A stretch of DNA of 64,000 nt from NCBI GenBank assembly GCA_024195585.1, contig SWBL01000070.1, positions 1 to 64,000 of the forward strand, read 5' to 3'. Positions 55,766 through 64,000 of this stretch are shown in pieces. Position numbers and translations under genes: made by a program. Within the stretch, counting starts at the first letter, position 1. Each line of letters begins with the position of its first letter. The notes beneath the pieces were generated by a model. It was not told the DNA's origin, ran no database searches, and saw only the letters and a program-made list of their open reading frames with translations. This DNA is from Aureobasidium sp. EXF-3400. Its lineage: Eukaryota > Ascomycota > Dothideomycetes > Dothideales > Saccotheciaceae.

Positions 55766-57066
55766 CTACCTCGTTTCTCTGTTGAAGCCACGGGCTCTCA
55801 TGGAAGCCTCGATAGCACTCCAGATCTCTTCGACAGTCTCACGATCTCTCCATCTCTGTTGGGCATTTTGGCCATCACGGTATGCGTCGATGCCAACGTT
55901 CAGTACGCCTCTACCCCATCCCTTGATGCTATCGGGAAGAAGCTCGTTGCGCCAGCCAACGTAGACACCCAAGGCATGGTTGAAGAGCTCGGCAGGCTGA
56001 CTCCACTTGTAACCCTTGAACTGCCAGGCTTGACCGGTTGTGAAGACGGCGACAACGCGATTCCAGTAGTCGGGCTTGAAGTTATCAGGCGACTCGACGA
56101 GGATGAAACGCAGAGGGCGAGTGGGTTCGATGGATGGCATGACGCGGTTGACGTGGAGAATGTTGAGGGTTGTTGATGTAGTCGAGGTAGGAGGGGTGTA
56201 GACACCGTCCATGAGGAAGGACTTGACATTGGCCAGGCGAAGTAGCGACGATGCTGAAGGGGAGAGGAGGATGATAGGCTCGGGACGACGGCCACTGGAT
56301 GGCTTTGCAGGGCGGATGGCGGGTGCTGGTGTGGTGAGAGCCGGAGTAGGAGCAGAGGCCTTGGAGCGGCCCAAGAAGGCTTCGGCGTATTTACGCACAT
56401 GCGAGAAGTCCTGTGGAATCGAATTAGTATGGCTGGTCGAAGAAGAGGAGAGCATCATGGGCGTACGGTAGGCTTGCTGCCTCTGAGGATCGAGTTGCGG
56501 TCGCCCGTCTTGCGCTCGAGCGCGTAGATGTCGCGTAGTTTATCGTCTTCAGCTCTCGCGTCTTGCATGACTACATCACCATCTCCGCTAGCCATCTTTG
56601 CGGCATCGTGTGCCTGGGCACGCGTCTGACGGTTGTCGTCTAGACTCTTGATGAACTCGCTGTCATTCTCTCCGGACAACCAGTTGATCAGATCAAGTTT
56701 CTCAGCAAAGACCAAATTGCGCACTTCGCCGAGCCCATTTGATGCACGCGCTGTGTTGAGCTCCTGGGTTGCAGCAATGTAGTCTCCGGTGCTCTTGTCC
56801 TTGTTCTGCCAACACCAGAAGATACTGGCCAAGTCGAGGGCGCCATTGGTTTGCGACACGAATCTTGTTGCTGTTGTCAAGGGGAGCGCAGTGTGTTGGA
56901 CGCCATCGGTAGCAGATTGTGTGTTGAATAGCAGGTGAGATGCTTCGGTCAAAGGCGCAATGTCGCTAGCTGAGGACGCATCGGCGCTACGAGTCGGCAA
57001 AGGCGGCGACGAGGCTGCCACACTCGTCCGGAACAGGTTCAGCGCATCGTTGTCGTTTGCGCTCAT
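55766..57066 (-). CDS. CDC73: Paf1-complex subunit Cdc73
   Basis: Nuclear Pol II elongation factor (parafibromin). Two exons, 57066-56467 and 56410-55766, separated by a 56-nt intron (donor GTACGC, acceptor CCACAG), give 414 residues. The N-terminal half binds the Paf1 complex and has FWCWQNKDKSTGDYIAATQE and VFAEKLDLINWLSGEN. The C-terminal Ras-like domain starts with PIILLSPSASSLLRLANVKS and continues with FLMDGVYTPP, RFILVESPDNFKPDYWNRVV, AVFTTGQAWQFKGYKW and PAELFNHALGVYVGW, all Cdc73 hallmarks. The nucleotide-binding loop is absent as in the family. Length fits fungal Cdc73 (390-420). Confidence 0.95.
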
Positions 57067-57327
57067 GTTGTCGGTGTGATTTCGTCGAGATGGTTAAATC
57101 GTGTCTCGGTGTTGGCCAGATTGATGGTATGGATTCATGTCCAGCTTCAGACGCGGAAGGTTTGCCGCGCCTTGGCGTTCTACCTCTATCAACACCGGTA
57201 TCTTACTTCATCCATTTCTCTATGAGCTTGTGACATTGATAAGATATTGTTTCATTGCCTCGTACTGCATATTAGCTAGGTATCACAACTCCAGCCTCTT
57301 GTGTACAAATGAGCTATTTCCCATCAT

Positions 57328-59211
57328 TCAAGCCAGCATGTTTTTGAATGTCGTCGTCTTGCCATCCTTATTCACTTTCCACCCAGCGCCGACACTTCCT
57401 TTGCCGTGTATTGGACATAGTAACTGCCCATACATCGAGTTCCTAGGGTTCAGAGGACAAAGAGGACTGTTAGGCAGATGCTCCGGCACATCACTAGCAA
57501 GCTCTTCTTCCTCGTCTTCTGCTTCCATCTCGACTTGTCTCATCTTGACCGAGAAGTAATCTGGCGCCCCAGTACTCTCCTTCGTACCATGCACTGTCTT
57601 ATGTTGCACCTCCTATGGGTAACTCGGCATTCGACCAACTTCTGTCGATCCTGCAACTGAATCACGTCGTATCTCTGCTTCATCACCTGGAGGGCTGGCG
57701 TAATCGAAGAAGAATCCTTTGGGCCTTGAGTCTGGACTACGCTTTGCTCTGCTCATTGGTGGTGTGTTGACTCGCCGCATTTCCGATGGCAAAAAGCTCA
57801 ATCCGGCTACTGGTCGATGTGTGTATTCTCGTCCATCCGCTCCAACATATGACTCTTTGCGCTTTGAGGGAGCGCTTCTACCTGTACTCGCCGTCTGCAA
57901 GGATCCGGGCGTGCTTCTTCTTCGACGGGACCGATAAGTAAAAAGACCAAAGCAATGTCTTCCGGGCGAGGGTGATTTTGACATGATTGAGTGCTGTTCT
58001 GATTGACGTCGATCTGAACTCTCGGTTAGGAGTAGCTTGGTGGCCTCTCTCTTGATCTGAGGTGGTACGATGCTGTGTACCGTCAAGACTCGCAAAAAGC
58101 CCTGCTTCGGTAAGTCTTCAGGCAGAGGAGGTGGTGCTGTCTCTGCTTGTTCCTGACCGGTGGCATCCGCAATCGAGCCAATTGTGCTGACAAAAGAGAC
58201 TGGGTTTCCTGGATGGTCAGGTCTTTGGAGTGCACCTCGTGTGGGGACAGAGTCGCTTGACTTTGGTTGTGCGGTGATATGTGGCCTGGCATTTTTGGGT
58301 GCTAAACTTCGATGACGACCTCTTGAAGGGCTGCTAGTTGATGGCTTGTGGAGTGATGGGCCGACAGAGTGTTTTGGTGCGATTGAGGCCCTCGCACGAC
58401 GAGTCTTGAGTTTTGAGTTGTGGAACGAGATTTGTGGATGACTCGCTTCTTGACGATTCGGTGACGGGTTGCGAGATTCAAATAGTTTGTCGGAAAAAGT
58501 CATGGACTTGACAGGGGGTCGGATATCAGGGCTTGGTGGAGCTGATTGCATAACGATAGCAGGTGAAGATACAATGGCGCGAGGTGGAGCCGGACGAGCT
58601 GATGTTGGAAGCGATAGGTGCGGAGGTGATACCATGGTTTTTCTGAAATTCTTCTTACTGACGCGTTCTCTCTGTAGAATGTGAGCAAAGCTGCTGGCTT
58701 CCGAGGACGACCATTTGTCGCTGGAAGAAGATGCTGAAGTGGGTGCGGCAGCAGTCGACGATGGGTTATGTTGTGCAGGGTGTAATCTAGAGAATGTCAG
58801 GTCGGTGTGCTCAAGATCAGGGATTTGTGTTGTTGCCCACTCAATGGTCGGAGCGCGATTCAATGCGTATCCATTTTCGTAATCATTTTTTAGCAAAGCA
58901 AAGAAACTGTCGTCAGCCAGTGTGTGGTCAGGAAGTCTCAGACCCCCTTGAGGGCGTTCTCCCAAGCGAAGGGGTCGTCTCTCCTCGAAAGGGTTGGACT
59001 GTGTGAGTTGTGTCTTTGGTGATGGCTGTGGTGATGATGAGTGTGGAGGGCGTAGTCCTGATCCTGAGGGTAGGAATAGCGAGCTCGTGCTCCATCCCTC
59101 GAAGAACTGGGATGATGAGCTCTTCTCGATGGAAGGGGTTCGTCTAAGCTGCTCTGGCTGCTGCTGCTCGATGAATCCGACTCGGACAGGCTTCTGCGGT
59201 TGCGGGGCCAT
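57328..59211 (-). CDS. Ser/Pro-rich protein whose tail lies beyond an in-frame stop
   Basis: The main block (59211-57613) encodes 532 residues, disordered and Ser/Pro/Arg-rich, with more ordered stretches FLRVLTVHSIVPPQIKREAT, HCFGLFTYRSRRRR, YTHRPVAGLSFLPSEMRRV and PKGFFFDYASPPG. It ends at TAG 57613-57615. The same frame then continues 94 codons to 57328, with EEEELASDVPEHLPNSPLCP and CPLNPRN...CPIHGKG. That Cys/His tail looks like the CPxN...CxYHG ending I recall for many ascomycete proteins. So an intron across the stop, a real nonsense change or an assembly error must separate the parts. No strong donor/branch pair was found; GTGATG (phase 1) to CGCCAG would fit. Function is unknown. Confidence 0.6.
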
Positions 59212-59363
59212 TGGCTGTTGCGACTAGGAGGCTCGTACTTCTTTTCGGATCTGAAGATACCACCCGGGTTGGAGAAGCAAAGACCTGCAAGTACCACTGC
59301 GAAGAGCGAGAAGATGCCGCGTTGAAAGGTTCGCTTGTCGTCAACGTAATCGTAGTAAGGCAT
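58938..59363 (-). CDS. Possible 141-residue membrane protein overlapping the Ser/Pro-rich gene
   Basis: From the ATG at 59363 the frame reads MPYYDYVDDKRTFQRGIFSL followed by a hydrophobic span (IFSLFAVVLAGLCF). A Ser- and His-rich tail (HTHHHHSHHQRHNSHSP) follows, ending in DPFAWENALKGV. The last 274 nt overlap the start of the Ser/Pro-rich gene on the same strand in another frame. Both frames are low in complexity there, so one may be a shadow or the longer gene may begin further in. The N-terminal 50 residues, which do not overlap, are convincing. The frame is open back to 59639, but upstream composition is poor. Confidence 0.45.
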   Translation of the reverse strand: MPYYDYVDDKRTFQRGIFSLFAVVLAGLCFSNPGGIFRSEKKYEPPSRNSQWPRNRRSLSESDSSSSSSQSSLDEPLPSRRAHHPSSSRDGARARYSYPQDQDYALHTHHHHSHHQRHNSHSPTLSRRDDPFAWENALKGV

Positions 59364-60210
59364 TGTCTTTCTTTGGAAACAGAGAGGATGAAGAACGTTT
59401 TTAAAAGAAGACCAGCATTCGAGGAGGTGATGGAAGAATTCTAGGTGTGCGCAGAGAAAATGGATTGTCACGTCCTCTTTTAGGCACCAAACCAATGTTC
59501 TGTTTGGCGACTGTGGAAGGAAGGGACCGACCAGGTCGTGACTTCCATATCTGCCACCCTTGCGAAGTTTGACTTGACGCGTCTCGAGCGCTTTCTGTTG
59601 CCCAATCACCCACATGTCTGTCGTTGTCTCCTTGGACATTATAAACTTCCTACCGCTCGTCCTTGCCGGTCAGGGCCAATGCCTGGTTTGTGACCGTCCA
59701 TTCTTGTCGACGAAACCTTGGTCACCTTTGTGCTGAAGTTTGTTCAGCCATTCCGAGCAAGTCAAGGACAATCTTACAATCGTCGCTATTCGAGTCAGCT
59801 GGGATTAGACTGATCAGATTGTTTTACAACAAGTCATGAGGATCGCGGCGGATGGAATACCATAAGGAGACCAACACGCAAGCAGCGACAACCTACCGCC
59901 AATTCTTACAGCACACTTGCGCTTAAGTCCAGCAGACAAGGCCAATGCTATGAAGGTTGGAAGTTGGACACCCAAGAGGCTTCGAAGATCAACCTGCGGT
60001 GAGCGAGCGCCACTGATTGGCATGTCTTAAAATTAAGGGGTCTCGTGACTGGCATGATTGAGCACCAATCAAACAACTTTCATCAAGTACCATCTCCGTG
60101 TCAATCATTACACAAAAATCTATGCGTTCCCTCACGCGTTTCTTGTTTGTAGCACAACTTGAATCGGTTTGAAGAGCGGAAAGAAGAAAGAAGAAATATA
60201 TACGCCAGCG
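59364..60210. other. Divergent promoter region
   Basis: 0.85 kb between the minus-strand membrane ORF and the RlpA-like gene. No gene seen. Confidence 0.35.
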
Positions 60211-61002
60211 ATGTCGACAGAAGCAGCCGCTCACGCAACGGCCCCACACCCGCCACCGGAGCCGACCACCCAAGGACCATACATGCCCGAGTGGGACTCC
60301 AATGCAAAGGCGGCCACGGCGACGCCATCACATACTGAGAATCGTGTTGGAGGAAAGACACTATTGCAGGAAAAGTTCGATGCTGTTCTTCCTCGATCCC
60401 GGTCATACTTTGGCCTCAAGCGACGCACTTTCCTCATTGTCCTTGCCTGCGCAGTTCTTGCGTTGCTCGCTCTCATCATTGGTCTAGCTGTAGGCTTGAC
60501 TAAGCATTCAAAAGGGTAAACAAAATCGTGCTAAAGTTGATAATATTTACTGAGATCGTTGTAGCGGTCAAAATCTACCACTGCCGACAAACAGTGAGCA
60601 GCATGAGGGCGACCTTACTTACTACGGCACTGGCTTAGGCTCATGTGGAATCACATCTTCTGATAGCGACATGATCGTTGCTGTCTCGCACTTCGTCTTC
60701 GATGCCGCATCCAGAGGCTCTAATCCTAACCAAAATCCTTTGTGCGGTCTGAAGCTCAGAGCTTCGAGATATGATGAGCAAGTCGGAGAGAGAAGGAGCG
60801 TTGATCTCAAGGTTGTTGATCGATGTGAGTTTTGACTGGCCGACGGTAACCAAAAGACCGTATACTAACGTGGTTGTTAGGCGTTGGTTGCAAGGCCACA
60901 GACATCGATGTGTCTCCAGCGGCTTTCGACAAACTTGCGGCCAGAGCTAGTGGCAGAGTCGACGTGACTTGGGCCTGGCTGTCTCCTCAGGCCACTGCTT
61001 GA
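60211..61002 (+). CDS. Membrane-anchored RlpA/barwin-like (double-psi beta-barrel) protein
   Basis: Three exons, 60211-60515, 60565-60824 and 60881-61002, encode 228 residues; introns are 49 and 56 nt. The N-terminus is cytosolic and Pro/Ala-rich. A membrane span (FLIVLACAVLALLALIIGLA, about 83-102) makes it a type II membrane protein. The C-terminal domain is a double-psi beta-barrel: GDLTYYGTGLGSCGITSSDS, CGLKLRA, VDLKVVDRC joined by splicing to VGCKATDIDVSPAAFDKLA, and VDVTWAWL. These match fungal expansin-like/RlpA-like proteins (TYY, GxCG, VxDxC.GC, DxSxxAF). The domain faces the wall. Such proteins loosen or bind wall glycans or act as stress proteins; activity is not shown here. Confidence 0.88.
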
Positions 61003-61165
61003 ACACTATCTTCATTGGATCTGAGATATACGTTGACGACGAAAACGATTTCCGGAAACAGACTTTGATGAAGACATGATTGATTCGTAGCGCACACCGA
61101 GGTGCTTCTCTTTTCTGACAGGTCCAGCCTGTAACCTCTAAACAGGCTCCGCGATCAACAGAATA

Positions 61166-61790
61166 TCAACACAGTTGCGAGGAGTAGTAACGTTCATCCA
61201 TCTGTACCAGATGGCAGTCGCACTGCCATATTCCAAAGACTGGTTGCAAGCTGTTCGTCATTGTCAGCATATTGATCTCTCTACACAACAAAAAGCAGCT
61301 CGGTGGTTAACTGACCATACCATGACACCCTCTGGGATGTCCAATCCACAATGCCTCCCTCATTAACGACGACTCCATGAGTCCCTTCTTGACCCGAATA
61401 AATCATCGCGATGGATGCGTTGCTATATGAAAGCAAAGGATTCAACACAAAGCCTTGAGGATATTCATCGCCAAAGACCAGACTGCTGTTGCTGGGGTTG
61501 GTGGTGTCTGTCAGATGACCGACAATGGCTTCCTCCTTGGGGCGTAATGTCGCATAGTAGCCTGGACCATATGCGTATTCAGCATACATGTAACCCAGGG
61601 TTACCGAGCTGTCGTTCAGCTGTCGAGCGCGGATGACAAAAGGATCTGAGTCCAGAGATAGCGGAGGCAGAGTTGTGTTTGCGGATGTGGTTGTGTTGGA
61701 GACAGCTGTGGTGTTCGCTTGTCTAGGCAGTACTGCTGCTGCGACAGCGTTGATGCTGGCCAGCACAGAAATTGCTCTTGAGAAGTACAT
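61166..61790 (-). CDS. Secreted glycoprotein, unknown
   Basis: Signal peptide MYFSRAISVLASINAVAAAV, then a likely Kex2-type site after VLPRQ. Two models exist. Unspliced, 61790-61281 gives 169 residues. Spliced at GTATGG (61320-61315) to GAACAG (61251), with CTGAC before the acceptor, exons 61790-61321 and 61250-61166 give 184 residues, ending in a Cys-rich FGIWQCDCHLVQMDERYYSS. I prefer the spliced model for its good signals. The mature part has several N-x-T/S sequons and DPFVIRARQLNDSSVTLGYM. A TATATAAAA lies about 80 bp upstream of the ATG. No domain is recognised; it may be a small secreted (effector-like) protein. Confidence 0.6.
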
Positions 61791-61868
61791 TTTTGCTGTG
61801 TAGAGATGGGATACAGTGGAAAGTTGGGATTGTTGCAGTTCAGTAGCTACAGCAGCAACAGTGAAAGA

Positions 61869-61877
61869 TTTTATATA
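61869..61877 (-). promoter_or_regulatory. TATA box of the secreted glycoprotein gene
   Basis: Reads TATATAAAA on the minus strand, 79-87 bp before the ATG at 61790. Confidence 0.55.
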
Positions 61878-62015
61878 TGCACAGAACAAAACGCAGAGCT
61901 CAACAGTTCTTTGCAATGCTTGTATGACGATCTGGTCCGTCCGTAAGCATCTTCTCGTAATACGATACTCGGACCTGTTTGCGGCCCTCTGACATGCAAG
62001 TGCTACATAAGCCAA

Positions 62016-64000
62016 GCGAACTTTCGAGACCTATCTATTGATTTTCTCTACACACCTCTGTTGCAGAGTTCATGTTCTCCAAGCCGTAATAGATTTTTCC
62101 ACCAGCTGTCATGCTCTTTTTCATCCAACTTTGAAACTTCGACATTTGATATAGTTTATTTTCGTCTTTGCACGTTGCGGTTTGTGTCTTTGTCTCACTC
62201 TGCGACGTCAGAGTTGCAAAGATAGACTTTTGCGTTTGCTTGCAACGTCTTCCAGGTTTCGGCTCCTGGGGTGTTCTGGGTGTTTCTCCTGTCGATCATT
62301 TTCCATGACGATTGTGCGGTCACAGCGCGGCTGGATATAACGACTTTGCAGAGGCGACGCAAAGGGAAGGTTTTCGCATACCTTACTCTACGAATCAGTG
62401 GTTGGTGCTATCTTGGAGGTCTAATTTGTATTCAATGGAAGCATAACTAGCGATCTGGATACCACTTACCGGGCGCTGGAGTACTCGGAGTACAGGGCCT
62501 ACGTCTCCCGTCCTGGTTCCACGATTACACATGAGCGATATTAGAGCTGTAGAAATGCACGATTATTCAGGAATGTGAACAGGTCCACTGAGAGTGTGTG
62601 GAACTGAAGGGACTGTGCATTCTCATAGCTATCGTGTCATGTACTTTTGCAGATGGAGAAGGTTGGAAGTGTTCCAAAGTTTTCTTGTATGGATGGCAAC
62701 CCTGCTCTCCAGATCAAGAGTCTACTTTTGCCATCAGTCGCAGGTAACAGCGACAAGTAGTGTCGCCAAATATGTCCTGATCCAACGCAGTAGGAATCAC
62801 CATTCTTCAAGGGAAGAGAAGAATAGAACTTGCGGAATGATGGGCAAGAACGAGAAGAGGCTGCATGACCGAGAAAAGCACGACAGGAAACAACACTCAC
62901 CACTGTTATACCCAGACCATACCGAGAGAAAGGCATAACAGTTTCAAGCAACTGAATAGTATCCTTAAAGAAGCAAGAGTTTCTCGGCTTTCTCTGAACA
63001 CATCTTTAACCTACAAATCATTGTGCCTCTCTATATCGAGAATGTTGCTCTGCACCCTATATTGGGAGAAGACTTGCTACAAGCTCTATACGAAGGAAGG
63101 TACTCGATCTTTTCGTAGCTGCAGAATGCATAGAAGGGCTCGTCGCATTCATCAAGCATACGGAAAGCTGCTTGCTTGCATACATCTAAGCGAAGGCATG
63201 GCGAGAAGGTCGTGGAAGCACAGCATCTCGTACCTGATATCGTGGCGTCTGGAATCTGCACAGACTTGAATCCTCTACGTCTTTGCAACCAGTCAATGGC
63301 GCCATGCGATAATATTGCGCGATTTACCGGGTTGCGCCATGAACAGGAACAAGGTTATTGGTATAGTGTCTGGGTTGACCAGTCGAGTGCACTATTGGAT
63401 GCTTGACAAGCCGGCTCGAATAGTGAAGTCTAGACATATTGAAGCCCTAGGAAAGGAGCAGTCGAGATTGCGACAATCACATGAACCCGAATATTCGACG
63501 AACAAAAGGTTGGCCCTGAAGTGTTTGATATTAACAGCAGTCAATTATTAAGGAAGATATCACCATCCACCTCTACCAAAAGCAAGCGGACCAAAAATCC
63601 AATCCACCACCAACCCCAACCGCCCTTCCCTCTCACTACTTAGCTCTACTCTGGTATTGACGTTAGCGGAAATAAGGATCAAAGGGATGGCTGCACAATC
63701 AATATATTGCACGCGAGACCAGAGAAAAACAACTTACTAAGATCCACTGCACCTGCAGTAGAGGATTTGTCGTAGCGAAAGTGTTGATGATGATGATAAA
63801 ATTGTGGAGTAGGAAAGATCATGATGGTCTGACGCTACTGCCCACGGGCCATAGCTCTCGGCTCGGGTCACGGCTAGAGGCGCTGAGCCGTCCCTTGATT
63901 GCTGTCTAGAAAGTCAGCGTTTTGTACCCGAGCGATCCTCAACATCCGTGACTTATCCTTCTATGAACAGCTGGCCATGTCGCTGATGGCGGTCGCCGCG
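62016..64000. other. Gene-poor right end of the window
   Basis: No gene is supported in these 2 kb. It holds repeat copy B (62611-62705). An ATG on the minus strand at 63852 (MARG) near a GT could be a tiny first exon, but no continuation was found. The right edge may be a promoter. Confidence 0.35.
62611..62705 (+). repeat. Diverged dispersed repeat, copy B
   Basis: Partner of 53245-53325, 9.4 kb away in the same orientation. The GACTGTGCATT core and TACTTTTGCA block are kept, with insertions after them before ATGGATGGCA. Confidence 0.5.

Noticed and set aside
63780..63860. First exon of a ribosomal-protein gene (ATGGCCCGTGG on the minus strand)
   Set aside because: The following bases do not give a known ribosomal protein and no downstream exon was found.

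Overview
The window is a 64 kb piece of a filamentous ascomycete nuclear genome (Pezizomycotina). A Dothideomycete, perhaps Dothideales or Aureobasidium-like, is my best guess, made from gene content and style only. Evidence for a fungus: introns of 52-58 nt with GT-AG ends and CTRAC-type branch points, a nuclear tRNA-Pro with a 12-nt anticodon-loop intron, and typical fungal genes on both strands (GH62 arabinofuranosidase, Met8, Bst1, Cce1, glutathione reductase, fungal MFS permeases). No prokaryotic operons, CRISPR arrays or intact transposons were seen.

Layout. 1-16.3 kb is a compact housekeeping block: mitochondrial malate dehydrogenase (cut by the window edge), an NmrA-like protein, a PTEN/Tep1 phosphatase, a 2EXR/F-box-like protein, an Rrn5-like Pol I factor, the mitochondrial helicase Irc3, a secreted Cys-rich protein and the GPI inositol-deacylase Bst1. 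16.4-18.5 kb has no long reading frame, but its minus strand carries a string of short coding-like runs with splice signals: a cryptic or decayed multi-exon membrane-protein gene. 19.0-23.8 kb holds the secreted GH62 enzyme (with a TATA box and an XlnR-like site) and palmitoyl-protein thioesterase, separated by a gene-poor stretch with coding fossils. 23.8-36.5 kb is an accessory island: a tRNA-derived sequence, adjacent hairpins, fossil coding runs (one a Zn2Cys6 cluster), and a small family of unrecognised proteins with two full genes (28674 and 31480) and one nonsense-broken fragment (32854), followed by three diverged copies of another coding-like repeat. 36.5-61.8 kb returns to compact genes: a catalytically divergent SDR, Vac1/Pep7, Met8, a METTL16-type RNA methyltransferase, an MFS permease, tRNA-Pro, Cce1, a small membrane protein, Glr1, a monocarboxylate-type MFS permease, a nuclear-looking acidic protein, Cdc73, a Ser/Pro-rich protein with a split tail, a membrane-anchored RlpA-like protein and a secreted glycoprotein. 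61.8-64 kb is gene-poor.

How the genes relate. There is no operon or clear metabolic cluster; most neighbours are unrelated housekeeping genes. Themes that recur are mitochondrial function (Mdh1, Irc3, Cce1, Glr1), protein lipid and GPI processing (Bst1, Ppt1), endosome and phosphoinositide biology (Tep1, Vac1) and transcription or RNA (Rrn5-like, Cdc73, METTL16). The accessory island between Ppt1 and the SDR is where undescribed biology is most likely. All gene identities rest on motifs read by eye; no database search was run.
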